This document shows, piece by piece, positions 42,608-50,579 of a stretch of DNA of 64,000 nt (position 1 is the stretch's first letter; the number at the start of each line of letters is the position of its first letter). Below the pieces are notes generated by a model. That model saw only the letters and a program-made list of their open reading frames with translations. It searched no databases and had not been told where the DNA came from. The stretch is from positions 91,001 through 155,000 of the forward strand of contig NC_022041.1 in the NCBI RefSeq assembly GCF_000444995.1, in the 5' to 3' direction. A program made the translations under genes and the position numbers. This DNA is from Paracoccus aminophilus JCM 7686. Its GTDB lineage: Bacteria; Pseudomonadota; Alphaproteobacteria; Rhodobacterales; Rhodobacteraceae.

Positions 42608-43149
42608 CGACCATTCTGGCTTTGGCGGGCAGCCTGCGCCGCGCCTCTTACAACCGTGGCCTTCAGCGCGCGGCGATCGAGGCCTCGGGCGCGGATTTCG
42701 AGGTGATCGGCGGCCATATCGACGAGGTGCCGCTTTATAACGGCGATCTCGAGGCCGAGTTCGGCCTGCCCGCGCCGGTTCGCCGCCTGCAAGAGCAATT
42801 GGCGGCGGCTGATGGCCTGCTGCTGATCTCGCCGGAATATAACGGCGGCCTGCCGGGCGTCTTGAAGAACGCGGTCGACTGGATGTCGCGCGGCGAGGGG
42901 CTGCGCGCCTTTCGCGACAAGCCCGCTGCGGTCATCGGCGCGTCAGAGGGCAGTTTCGGCACGGTTCTGGGCCAAGCGCAATGGGCGCAGATCTTCCGCA
43001 AGCTCGGGATGGCGCCGTGGTATGGCCGCCAGCTCATGGTCACCACGGCCGCGCAGCGTTTCGATGCCGAGGGCAATCTGACCGATGACGAGATCCGCAA
43101 GCGGCTGCATGATTATCTCGCGGCCTTTGCCCATCATTTGGCGCGCTGA
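42604..43149 (+). CDS. NADPH-dependent FMN reductase family (ChrR/YieF-like)
   Basis: A 181-residue flavodoxin-like protein. Flavin-phosphate loop 'LAGSLRRASYNRGL' (7-20) and the 'SPEYNGGLPGVLKNAVDW' motif (77-94) are typical of NADPH:FMN/quinone reductases. The start is GTG 42604 overlapping the antiporter stop by four bases, implying translational coupling. In E. coli the Kef antiporters need quinone reductase subunits KefF or KefG; this protein is from a related but different subfamily, so a regulatory role is inferred only from position. Confidence 0.85.
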   Translation: MTTILALAGSLRRASYNRGLQRAAIEASGADFEVIGGHIDEVPLYNGDLEAEFGLPAPVRRLQEQLAAADGLLLISPEYNGGLPGVLKNAVDWMSRGEGLRAFRDKPAAVIGASEGSFGTVLGQAQWAQIFRKLGMAPWYGRQLMVTTAAQRFDAEGNLTDDEIRKRLHDYLAAFAHHLAR

Positions 43150-43164
43150 GCGCGGTGCTCTTGC

Positions 43165-43205
43165 GGCCCTGACGAACACTCGCGGACACCGCGTTCGTCA
43201 GGGCC
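43165..43205 (+). terminator. Long inverted repeat after the antiporter operon
   Basis: GGCCCTGACGAAC (43165-43177) / GTTCGTCAGGGCC (43193-43205): 13 perfect pairs, extended inside by GCGG-ACA-CCGC (43182-43192) with a bulged ACT. No T run follows, so it could be a transcript end, a protection element or an operator. Confidence 0.5.
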
Positions 43206-43273
43206 GAACACAATAGGGCTCCCGTCACGGGGCAATCGCGCCTATCTTGGCTGTGAACCGCAAGGAGAACGCC

Positions 43274-44215
43274 ATGAGCTGGAACCCCGCCTTGACCCCC
43301 GGCTGCCCCGATGAAATCGGGGTCGATGCCATCGAGACCTTGATTATCCCCCGCGCCCGCGACCTCGGCAGTTTCGAGGTGAAGCGCGCTTTGCCCGCCC
43401 CGAAACGCCAGATGGTCGGGCCCTTCATCTTCTTCGATCAGGCAGGCCCCGCCGAGTTTCTGACCGGGCAGGGTGTCGATGTCCGCCCCCATCCCCATAT
43501 CGGTCTGGGCACGGTCACCTATCTCTATCGCGGCGATTTCCACCACCGCGACAGCATCGGCACCGATCAGGTGATCCTGCCCGGCGCGGTCAACTGGATG
43601 GTCGCGGGCAAGGGCGTGACCCATTCCGAGCGCACCTCGGAAGCGGCGCGTCAGGGGCCGAGCAGCCTTTTCGGCATCCAGACCTGGATCGCGCTGCCCG
43701 AGGACCGCGAGGATATGGACCCGCTCTTCGAGCATCACGGCAAGGACAGCCTGCCGATGATCCGCGATCAGGGCATCGAGGCCAAGCTGATCCTCGGCCA
43801 TGCTTACGGCGAGAAAGCCCCGGTCACGATGTATTCCGAGGCCTTCTATCTCGATGTCGTGCTGGCCCCGCGCGCCTTGTTCCCGCTGCCCGACGATCAC
43901 GAGGATCGCGGCCTTTACATCACGCAGGGCTCGGTCAGCATTGCGGGCCAGACCTTCGAGGCCGGTCAGATGATGGTCTTCCGCCCCGGCGACAAGATCA
44001 CGGTGGCGGCGGGCGAACAGGGCGCGCGGCTGATGGCTTTGGGCGGCGCGACGCTGAACGGGCCGCGCCATGTCTGGTGGAATTTCGTCTCGTCCTCGAA
44101 GGAAAAGATCGAGCACGCCAAGGAAGAATGGCGCGCGGCCAATTGGGGCTTGGGTCAGTTCGACCTGCCGCCCGATGACCGCAGCGAATTCATCCCGCTG
44201 ACCGACGGCAGCTGA
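43274..44215 (+). CDS. Pirin family protein
   Basis: A 313-residue bicupin. The N-terminal cupin has metal-ligand residues in 'RPHPHIGLGTVTYLYRG' and 'GKGVTHSERT'; the C-terminal domain has 'GLYITQGSVSIAGQ' and 'AGQMMVFRPGD'. Pirins bind iron and some act as quercetin dioxygenases or redox modulators; the role here is unknown. ATG 43274 is preceded by AAGGAG at seven bases; the frame start nine codons upstream is unlikely. Ends at a perfect 12-bp terminator. Confidence 0.9.
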   Translation: MSWNPALTPGCPDEIGVDAIETLIIPRARDLGSFEVKRALPAPKRQMVGPFIFFDQAGPAEFLTGQGVDVRPHPHIGLGTVTYLYRGDFHHRDSIGTDQVILPGAVNWMVAGKGVTHSERTSEAARQGPSSLFGIQTWIALPEDREDMDPLFEHHGKDSLPMIRDQGIEAKLILGHAYGEKAPVTMYSEAFYLDVVLAPRALFPLPDDHEDRGLYITQGSVSIAGQTFEAGQMMVFRPGDKITVAAGEQGARLMALGGATLNGPRHVWWNFVSSSKEKIEHAKEEWRAANWGLGQFDLPPDDRSEFIPLTDGS

Positions 44216-44240
44216 CGCTTCGGGCAGATTTGTCGCAAAA

Positions 44241-44268
44241 GGAAAAGGGGCCGCGTGGCCCCTTTTCC
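44241..44268. terminator. Perfect bidirectional terminator, pirin and TauE genes
   Basis: GGAAAAGGGGCC (44241-44252) / GGCCCCTTTTCC (44257-44268) with a GCGT loop. The A and T runs within the stem serve as the U-tract in each direction. Confidence 0.85.
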
Positions 44269-44289
44269 AATGCCGCGCGCGGGCTTGGA

Positions 44290-45072
44290 TCAGTGCCGGA
44301 TCAGCTCGACCGCCAGCACCAGAAGGATCAGCGCGAAGCCTTTCTTCAGCACATCGCCGGGCAGGCGGCTGGCCAGACGGGCACCGAAAGGCGCGGCCAG
44401 AACCGAGCCAAAGCCGATGCCGATCAGCGCCTGCAAATGGATGGACCCGAGCATCGGCGCGGCGACCCCGGTCAGCGGGCGGAGGGCGTGAAACACCGCA
44501 CCGAAGATCGTCACCGGCAGGCCAATCGCCGCCGAGGTCGCGACCGCGCGCACCATTTTCCAGCCGCGCCCCGACAGAAACGGCACCATGAAGACGCCGC
44601 CGCCTGCGCCGATCAGTGCCCCGGCAAAGCCGATGGCCGCCCCGGCGGCGCGGTAGATCGCCACCGAAACCGGCCGCACCGCGCCCCCGGTTCGGCCCGA
44701 GATCAGCATTTTCACCCCGACGAACAGCAAAAACGCCGCGAAGATCAGCTTCAGCGTCGAGGCGGGCAGCCGCGTGACCAGCAGCGACCCGGCCAGCACG
44801 CCCAGCAGGCTGAAGGGCACGATGGCGCGGAAGGCGGGCCAGTCGATATTGCCCAACCGGTTATGGGCCACGACCGTGCTGACAGAGCCGATGGTCACGA
44901 TCCCCATCGAGGTCGCCAGCGCCACGGTCGGCGCCAGATCCGGCGGCACGCCGAGATGGGGCAGCGCGAAGGTCAGCACCGGCACGGCGATCAGCGCCAT
45001 GCCGACGCCGATCATGCCCAGAAGCAGGCCGCCGATCAGGCCAGCCGCGAACAGCAAAAGCAAGGTGGTCAT
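44290..45072 (-). CDS. TauE/SafE family sulfite/organosulfur exporter-type permease
   Basis: A 260-residue membrane protein with about eight hydrophobic helices and the twin glycine-rich halves of the family ('GGLLLGMIGVGMALIAVPVL' region near 15-35 and 'AALIGAGGGVFMVPFLS' near 150). Members move sulfite, sulfoacetate or other small anions. No linked sulfonate genes here, so the substrate is open. Divergent from the FadR-type regulator, which may control it. Confidence 0.83.
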   Translation of the reverse strand: MTTLLLLFAAGLIGGLLLGMIGVGMALIAVPVLTFALPHLGVPPDLAPTVALATSMGIVTIGSVSTVVAHNRLGNIDWPAFRAIVPFSLLGVLAGSLLVTRLPASTLKLIFAAFLLFVGVKMLISGRTGGAVRPVSVAIYRAAGAAIGFAGALIGAGGGVFMVPFLSGRGWKMVRAVATSAAIGLPVTIFGAVFHALRPLTGVAAPMLGSIHLQALIGIGFGSVLAAPFGARLASRLPGDVLKKGFALILLVLAVELIRH

Positions 45073-45277
45073 GCGAAAGCTCCTTTCGGGATATCGCAGG
45101 TGAGCCGGGCGGCCAGATGATCTCTCGGGCCGCGCGCGAATGTGACTGGCGTCACTTGGCGATTGGCGAGGAGCAGGCCTTCAGGCTTATATACAGCAAA
45201 TTCAAACGGTCGTATTTTCTCGCGACGAAGATGCGGCCAAGGAAACACGCGACGCGGTCGGAAGGAAAGGGACGGAC

Positions 45278-46000
45278 ATGAGTGTCCTCGGCGGGCAGGG
45301 GCGCAAGCTTCTCGCCGATATCGTTTTCGAGCGGATGCAGCGCGCGATCAAATCGGGCGCTTATGACGCCAATGAGCGGCTGCCGACCGAGCATGGGCTT
45401 GCGGCGGAATTCGAGGTCTCGCGCCCCGTGATCCGCGAGGCGTTGCGCCGCCTGCGCGAGCAGGGGCTGGTCGAGTCGCGTCAGGGCGCGGGCAGTTTCG
45501 TGCGGGCCATCGGGCTGAAAGAGCCGCTTGGCTTCGGGCGGCTTGATGACGGCAGCGATCTGACCAATTGCTATGAATTCCGCCGCACGCTGGAACCCGA
45601 GGTCGCGGCCTTGGCGGCGCTGCGCCATGATGCCTGCAGTCTCTCGGCGATTGCGCTGGCGCTCGAGATGATGCGCGCGGCCGCCGCGCGCTCGATCCAC
45701 CGCGAAGATGCCGATTACCAGTTCCATCTGGCGATTGCCCATGCTTCGGGCAACGAGTTCTTTTCGACCGCGCTTGAGGCGCTGAAGGAACATATCGCGC
45801 TGGCGATGCGCCAATATGGCGTTGTGCTGGACGATGACCGTCAGGGGCTTGCCAATTTCATCGACGAACACCGCGCGATTTACGAGGCGATCCGCGACCG
45901 CAATTCCGGCGAGGCGCGCCGGTTGATGGCCGCCCATCTGATCTTGCCCGAGATGGTTCCAGCCAAGCCCTTCGCGCGGGCCGAAGCCGCCCGCGCTTGA
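45278..46000 (+). CDS. GntR-family transcriptional regulator, FadR/FCD subfamily
   Basis: A 240-residue regulator: winged-helix GntR domain (about 8-75, 'ERLPTEHGLAAEFEVSRPVIREALRRLREQG' in pieces) and FCD ligand domain (about 95-225) with the family Asp/His positions that bind a metal. Usually represses genes for organic-acid or amino-acid use. GGAAAGGGA precedes ATG 45278. Divergent from the TauE gene and convergent with the LysR gene. Confidence 0.88.
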   Translation: MSVLGGQGRKLLADIVFERMQRAIKSGAYDANERLPTEHGLAAEFEVSRPVIREALRRLREQGLVESRQGAGSFVRAIGLKEPLGFGRLDDGSDLTNCYEFRRTLEPEVAALAALRHDACSLSAIALALEMMRAAAARSIHREDADYQFHLAIAHASGNEFFSTALEALKEHIALAMRQYGVVLDDDRQGLANFIDEHRAIYEAIRDRNSGEARRLMAAHLILPEMVPAKPFARAEAARA

Positions 46001-46007
46001 CCGGGCG

Positions 46008-46033
46008 ACCGATTAACCCCCCACCGATTAACC
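46008..46033. repeat. 11-bp direct repeat between convergent regulator genes
   Basis: ACCGATTAACC occurs at 46008-46018 and 46023-46033; the second copy covers the stop codon of the LysR gene. Confidence 0.6.
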
Positions 46034-46921
46034 AAGCGTCGCCGCCAGATCCTGCGCGAACAACCGGGCGACCTCGGTCGGTTCTGGCTGGACCCGCAAG
46101 GCGATGTAGAACTGTGATTTCCAGTCGAGCCCGGGCCCGCCAAGCGCGCGCATCTCGCCGCGATCGACCCATTTCTGCGCGAAATGCACCGGTAGGAAGC
46201 CCAGAAAGCAGCCCGAGCGAATCAGCACGGCCTGCGCCTCCATATTTGAAACCGAAGCCGTGATCAGCGGATCATGCAGCGCGGCCAGCTCGGCGCGTTG
46301 CAGATAGGGCCGCACCGTCATCGGATGGGCCGAAATTTCCTGCGGCGAGATCGCGCCCGGCTCGCGGTCGAAAAGCGGATGATCCTGCCCGCAATAGAGC
46401 GCGTGATCCTCGACCCAGACCGGGCGGTAGTCGATATTCGGGTGCCGGGTCGGAAAGGGGCCAATGGCGACATGGATATCGCCGGTTTGCAGCCCTTTGC
46501 TCAGCGCCTCGGTCGTGCCGACCTCGACGGTCAGCCGCACCTGCTGCTCACGCGTGAAAAAGCGCCGGATCGCGTGGTGGATCGGCAGATCGGGGTTGTC
46601 GGCCTCGCTGTCGACGATGCCGATGCGCAGATGCCCGGTCAGCATCCGGCGCAGCGTGCCAAGATTGGCCTCGCAGACCTCCATCACCGAGAGCATGCGC
46701 TTGGCCTCGGCATAGACCTCTTGCCCCTTGGGCGTCACGGCAAAACCCGCGCGCCCGCGATGACAGAGCGTGAAGCCCAAGGTCGTTTCCAGATCCTTGA
46801 GATGGGTCGAGATCGCCGCAGGCGAGGCGCCCAGCACCGCCTGAGCCCCGCCAAAGCCGCCATGTTCGACCACGGCGCAGAAGGTGCGCAGATTGCGCAA
46901 GGTATAGTCGTTGATGCGCAT
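46028..46921 (-). CDS. LysR-family transcriptional regulator
   Basis: A 297-residue regulator with the N-terminal winged helix (about 5-65, 'GGAQAVLGASPAAISTHLKDLE') and a periplasmic-binding-like effector domain. It is divergent from the MHS permease/agmatinase pair across 181 bases, the classical arrangement for a LysR activator of its neighbours. In Pseudomonas the guanidinobutyrase gene gbuA has a LysR-type partner GbuR, which makes a guanidino compound a reasonable guess for the inducer. Confidence 0.88.
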   Translation of the reverse strand: MRINDYTLRNLRTFCAVVEHGGFGGAQAVLGASPAAISTHLKDLETTLGFTLCHRGRAGFAVTPKGQEVYAEAKRMLSVMEVCEANLGTLRRMLTGHLRIGIVDSEADNPDLPIHHAIRRFFTREQQVRLTVEVGTTEALSKGLQTGDIHVAIGPFPTRHPNIDYRPVWVEDHALYCGQDHPLFDREPGAISPQEISAHPMTVRPYLQRAELAALHDPLITASVSNMEAQAVLIRSGCFLGFLPVHFAQKWVDRGEMRALGGPGLDWKSQFYIALRVQPEPTEVARLFAQDLAATLG

Positions 46922-47102
46922 CGCTCCTCCTCCTTTCGGTCGAATACATCAGAAATCCCGAAACGAATAACAGAAACTCTCGATTTATGGCAGGTGAGCG
47001 GCGCGGCATCGTCAGATCCGGTCGCAGGACAGCGGGGAGGTTGTCCTGCGGCCAGGGCCTGCGCTCCCCAAAGCCGCAACCAGCCAGAGGGGAGGAGACC
47101 TC

Positions 47103-48458
47103 ATGACTGCCGAGACCACCGAATTCAGGGCCAATCCCGGTCCGAGCCGCGCTGAGGTGGCCGAAAGCGGCCTGCTGCGCCGCGCCGCCTTCGCCAGCTT
47201 CATCGGAACCTTTGTCGAATGGTTCGACTATGCCGTTTACGGCTTTCTCGCCGCGGTCATCGCCAAGGTGTTCTTTCCGGCGACCGATGCCCGCAGCGCC
47301 TTGATGGCGACCTATGCGGTCTTTGCGCTGAGCTTCATCGTGCGTCCGATCGGCGGCGTGATCTGGGGCCATTTCGGCGATAAATTCGGGCGCAAGGCGA
47401 CGCTGTCGCTGTCGATCTTCATCATGTCGGGCGCGACTTTCGTCATTGCTTTCCTGCCGGGCTATCAGTCCGTCGGCATGTTGGCACCGGTGCTGTTGCT
47501 GCTGACGCGGATGGTGCAGGGCTTTGCCGCCTCGGGCGAATTCGCGGGCGCGGCCTCGTTTCTGGCGGAATATGCGCCCGACAACCGGCGCGGCTTTTTC
47601 ACCTGCCTTGTGCCTGCGGGTGAGGCGACCGGGCTGCTCGCGGCCTCGCTGTTCGTGGCGGTGCTTTATGGCGTCCTGACCGAAGAACAATTGCTGTCCT
47701 GGGGCTGGCGTCTGCCCTTCCTGATGGCGCTGCCCTTGGGCTTTGTCGGCGTCTACATCCGGCGCCGCCTTGAGGAATCCCCGCATTTCCAATCGCTTGA
47801 GGAAGAGCGCCATGTGCCCGTGGCTCCGGTCAAAGAGCTGCTTCAGAACCATCTGCCGCAGATCTTCACGGCCTTTGGCGGCACCTTGGTCAATGCGGTC
47901 GGCTTCTATCTGATCCTGATCTATATGCCGACCTGGCTGTCGGATGAGCTGGGCGTCGGCAAGGAAGCGGCCTTCCTGAGCGCGACGGTGACGCTTTTGG
48001 CCTATCTTTGCGCGATTTTCCTGATGGGGCGGTTGTCGGACCGGATTGGTCGCAAGCGGATCTTGCTGCTGTGCTCGGGGCTGTTCATGGTGGCGACGCT
48101 GCCTTTGTTCAGCGTGCTCTCGTCGGTCGATTACACCGGCATGGCGAGCGGTGGCTACCTGCTGATCCTCGCGGTTCTGTCGCTTTTTGGCATCCTCTTC
48201 GCGATGAATGGCGGCACGCTGGCGACCTTCCTGTGCGAGCTTTTCCCGACCCGCGTCCGCTTCTCGGGCTTCGCGCTCAGCTATAACTCGGCGAATGCGC
48301 TGTTCGGCGGCACCGCGCCGCTGGCGGCGACCTGGATCGGCGGCTTTATCGGCGCGGCCTATGCTCCGGCCTGGCTGCTGACCATCGCCGCCGCGATCAC
48401 CTTTGTTTCCATCATGTTCAGCCGCGCCGGAGCCCCCGGCGCCAAGCTGGAAGACTGA
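47103..48458 (+). CDS. MFS transporter, metabolite:H+ symporter (MHS) family
   Basis: A 451-residue permease with 12 predicted helices. The MHS N-terminus 'GTFVEWFDYAVYGFLA' (38-53) and the loop 2-3 motif 'GHFGDKFGRKATL' (about 87-99), repeated as 'GRLSDRIGRK' near 310, are present. Family members carry citrate, ketoglutarate, shikimate, proline or betaine. GGGGAGGAG precedes ATG 47103. It is 23 bases upstream of the agmatinase-family gene, so it likely imports that enzyme's substrate. Confidence 0.88.
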   Translation: MTAETTEFRANPGPSRAEVAESGLLRRAAFASFIGTFVEWFDYAVYGFLAAVIAKVFFPATDARSALMATYAVFALSFIVRPIGGVIWGHFGDKFGRKATLSLSIFIMSGATFVIAFLPGYQSVGMLAPVLLLLTRMVQGFAASGEFAGAASFLAEYAPDNRRGFFTCLVPAGEATGLLAASLFVAVLYGVLTEEQLLSWGWRLPFLMALPLGFVGVYIRRRLEESPHFQSLEEERHVPVAPVKELLQNHLPQIFTAFGGTLVNAVGFYLILIYMPTWLSDELGVGKEAAFLSATVTLLAYLCAIFLMGRLSDRIGRKRILLLCSGLFMVATLPLFSVLSSVDYTGMASGGYLLILAVLSLFGILFAMNGGTLATFLCELFPTRVRFSGFALSYNSANALFGGTAPLAATWIGGFIGAAYAPAWLLTIAAAITFVSIMFSRAGAPGAKLED

Positions 48459-48481
48459 CCTCGACCCGAAAGGACCCCCTT

Positions 48482-49447
48482 ATGAGCGCTACTTATGACG
48501 CTGGCCGCCTGAACCTGCCCTTCGTTGGCATCTGCACCTTCGGCAAGAATCCCTATGTCGCGGATTGGTCGAAGATCGACGCCGATGTTGCCGTGCTGGG
48601 CGCGCCCTTCGATTTCGGGACGCAATACCGCGCAGGCTCGCGCTTTGGGCCGAGGGGCGTGCGCGAGGCCTCGACGCTCTTCAGCTTTGGCCATGGCGGC
48701 GCCTATGACCACGAAGACGACGCGACCTATCTGACCTCGGATGTGCGCATCGTCGATATTGGCGACGCCGATATCGTCCACACCGATACCGCGAAAAGCC
48801 ATGCCAATATCAAGACCGGGGTCGAGGCGATCCTGAATGCCGGGGCCTTCCCGGTGGTGATCGGCGGCGATCATTCGATCAACATCCCCTGCATCGAGGC
48901 CTTCGCGGGGCGCGGCGACATCCACATCCTGCAAATCGACGCCCATCTCGATTTCGTAGACGAGCGTCACGGCGTGCGCACCGGCCACGGCAGCCCGCTG
49001 CGCCGCGCCTCGGAAAAGGACTATGTCACGGGCATGACCCAGGTCGGCATCCGCAACGTCTCGTCGACGGCGCGCGATGGCTATGAGGCGGCGCGGGCGG
49101 CGGGCTCGGATATCCTCTCGGTGCGTCAGGCGCGCAAACTGGGGGCCGAGGGGGTGATCGACCGCATCCCGGAGGGCGCGCGCGTCTATGTCACGCTTGA
49201 TATCGACGGCTTCTGCCCCTCGATCGCGCCCGGCACCGGCACGCCCTCGCATGGCGGCTTCCTCTATTACGAGGTGCTCGAAATGCTGCAGGCGGTGGCG
49301 CAACGTCACGAGATCGTCGGCATCGATCTGGTCGAGGTCGCGCCCGATTACGACCATGGCGATGTCACCTCGGTTCTGGCGGCGCAGGTGCTTCTGAACT
49401 TCCTCGGCTTCGTCTTCCACGCCCGGGCGCAGCGCACGCAAAGCTGA
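48482..49447 (+). CDS. Agmatinase-family ureohydrolase (guanidino-acid hydrolase?)
   Basis: A 321-residue enzyme hydrolysing a guanidino group to urea and an amine. The binuclear manganese ligands are intact: His131 (GGDHS), Asp153, His155 and Asp157 (DAHLDF), Asp240 and Asp242 (DIDGF). The motif 'DIDGFCPSIAPGTGTP' deviates from the 'DIDxLDPAxAPGTGTPE' common in agmatinases, notably by CPS and by ending TPS instead of TPE, which hints at a guanidinobutyrase, guanidinopropionase or similar specificity. Translationally close to the MHS permease; ends at a clear terminator. Confidence 0.87.
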   Translation: MSATYDAGRLNLPFVGICTFGKNPYVADWSKIDADVAVLGAPFDFGTQYRAGSRFGPRGVREASTLFSFGHGGAYDHEDDATYLTSDVRIVDIGDADIVHTDTAKSHANIKTGVEAILNAGAFPVVIGGDHSINIPCIEAFAGRGDIHILQIDAHLDFVDERHGVRTGHGSPLRRASEKDYVTGMTQVGIRNVSSTARDGYEAARAAGSDILSVRQARKLGAEGVIDRIPEGARVYVTLDIDGFCPSIAPGTGTPSHGGFLYYEVLEMLQAVAQRHEIVGIDLVEVAPDYDHGDVTSVLAAQVLLNFLGFVFHARAQRTQS

Positions 49448-49501
49448 TATGCTGCGGCGTCACAGCGATGGCGCTTGAAACCGAATCCGCAAGATGCGAG
49501 A

Positions 49502-49530
49502 GGGGGCCCAACGGCCCCCTTCTTCTTTTC
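49502..49530 (+). terminator. Intrinsic terminator after the ureohydrolase gene
   Basis: GGGGGCC (49502-49508) / GGCCCCC (49513-49519), CAAC loop, followed by TTCTTCTTTTC. Confidence 0.85.
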
Positions 49531-49639
49531 CGGCCACCAGTTTTCCCTACATTTCAAGCAAAACTCAGCAAAGTCAGATGGCTTGGCGGGCATCGTTGCC
49601 TATATACCATATGTTGACATTTCTGTGGCGGTGGTGTCC

Positions 49640-49825
49640 ATTGGTTGTGTTCTGGTTCTTGAGTCGGGCGAAAGCTTGAGGAGGGAAAAAGAGGGAAGCT
49701 GGTTCAAGCCAGCGCTGCCCCCGCAACTGTAGGCGGAGAGCGAAGCCAAAGAGGTCCGGGGGCTGCCACCCCTAGGGATCGGCCGAGCCGTGACCCGTGA
49801 GTCAGAGACCTGCCAGGACAGGAAA
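49640..49825 (+). promoter_or_regulatory. Cobalamin (AdoCbl) riboswitch upstream of nrdHIEF
   Basis: Contains the conserved core: GAGGGAAGCTGG (49691-49702), CAAGCCAGCGCTGCCCCC (49705-49722), CGCAACTGTA (49722-49731) and the 3' B12 box with GTCAGAGACCTGCCA (49801-49815). It lies on the same strand as nrdH, 100 bases from the start codon, after the terminator of the preceding gene. B12 riboswitches on B12-independent ribonucleotide reductases are known where a B12-dependent class II enzyme also exists; expression should be switched off by adenosylcobalamin. Boundaries are approximate. Confidence 0.93.
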
Positions 49826-49849
49826 AAGACTTAACCGTGCGGTGGGCGC

Positions 49850-49920
49850 GGGACCTTTTGATATCCGTCGCGGTGCGCTTCGACGGTGGTCCCTTCGCCT
49901 CTCGTGCCATGCCTAGGGAC
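49850..49920 (+). promoter_or_regulatory. Candidate riboswitch expression platform over the nrdH RBS
   Basis: GGGACC (49850-49855) and CCGTCG (49865-49870) can pair with GGTCCC (49888-49893) and CGACGG (49881-49886) as one hairpin. The same GTCCC (49889-49893) can instead pair with GGGAC (49916-49920), which overlaps the nrdH Shine-Dalgarno. The two folds exclude each other, so ligand binding could decide whether the ribosome site is free. Confidence 0.45.
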
Positions 49921-49925
49921 AAAAA

Positions 49926-50147
49926 ATGACCATCACCGTCTACTCCAAACCGGCTTGCGTGCAGTGCACGGCCACCACCCGCGCGCTCGATGCAAAGGGC
50001 CTGTCCTATCAGGTGGTGGACCTGACGGAAGACGCGGCTGCCATGGAGAAAGTGGTGGCGCTTGGCTATCGTCAGGCCCCGGTGGTGATCGCGGGTGAAG
50101 AGCATTGGGCCGGGTTCCGTCCCGACATGATCGGCCGCCTGTCGTAA
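49926..50147 (+). CDS. nrdH: Glutaredoxin-like protein NrdH
   Basis: A 73-residue redoxin that reduces class Ib ribonucleotide reductase. Active-site CVQC at 11-14, cis-Pro region 'RQAPVVIAGEEHWAGFRPD' with the Trp-Ser/Ala-Gly-Phe-Arg-Pro block typical of NrdH. ATG 49926 follows AGGGAC. First gene of nrdHIEF behind the riboswitch. Confidence 0.95.
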   Translation: MTITVYSKPACVQCTATTRALDAKGLSYQVVDLTEDAAAMEKVVALGYRQAPVVIAGEEHWAGFRPDMIGRLS

Positions 50148-50162
50148 GGAGCCCGCCGCGCC

Positions 50163-50579
50163 GTGCTGGATCTGGTCTATTACTCCTCGCGCTCGGGCAA
50201 TACGGCCCGCTTGGTGGAGCGGCTGGGCCTTGGCGGCGCGCGGATACCCCTGTCGCCTGCCGAGCCGATGCCCGAGCCCCGCGTGCCCTATGTGCTGGTC
50301 CTGCCGACCTATGCAGACGGGCAGGGGCGGGGCGCTGTCGCCAAGCCGGTGATCCACTTCCTGAACGACACCGCCCGCCGCGCCTTGTTGCGTGGCGTCA
50401 TCGCCGGGGGAAACCGAAACTTCGGCTCGACCTTCGCCCTTGCGGGCGATGTGATCGCACAAAAATGCAACGTCCCGGTGCTCTACCGCTTTGAGCTTTC
50501 CGGCAATGAAACCGACATCGCCCGTATCCGCGCGGGCCTAGCAGAATTCCGGGGGATGGAATGCTCGACAATGGCGTGA
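50163..50579 (+). CDS. nrdI: Class Ib ribonucleotide reductase flavodoxin NrdI
   Basis: A 138-residue flavodoxin-like protein that supplies the oxidant for the manganese-tyrosyl radical cofactor of NrdF. Flavin loop '[17 protein letters not shown]' at 5-21 and '[14 protein letters not shown]' near 80-95 are family motifs. The start is GTG 50163 with AAGGAG upstream. It overlaps nrdE by 19 bases. Confidence 0.93.
   Translation: MLDLVYYSSRSGNTARLVERLGLGGARIPLSPAEPMPEPRVPYVLVLPTYADGQGRGAVAKPVIHFLNDTARRALLRGVIAGGNRNFGSTFALAGDVIAQKCNVPVLYRFELSGNETDIARIRAGLAEFRGMECSTMA

Noticed and set aside
46934..46963. TTTCGG/CCGAAA pair between the LysR and permease genes as LysR operator
   Set aside because: Arms of six bases with an 18-base spacer do not fit the T-N11-A pattern and could occur by chance.
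49597..49620. Possible NrdR box before the riboswitch (CTATATACCATATGTTGA)
   Set aside because: AT-rich and partly palindromic but a poor fit to the ACACwATATATwGTGT consensus, and no second box at the usual distance.
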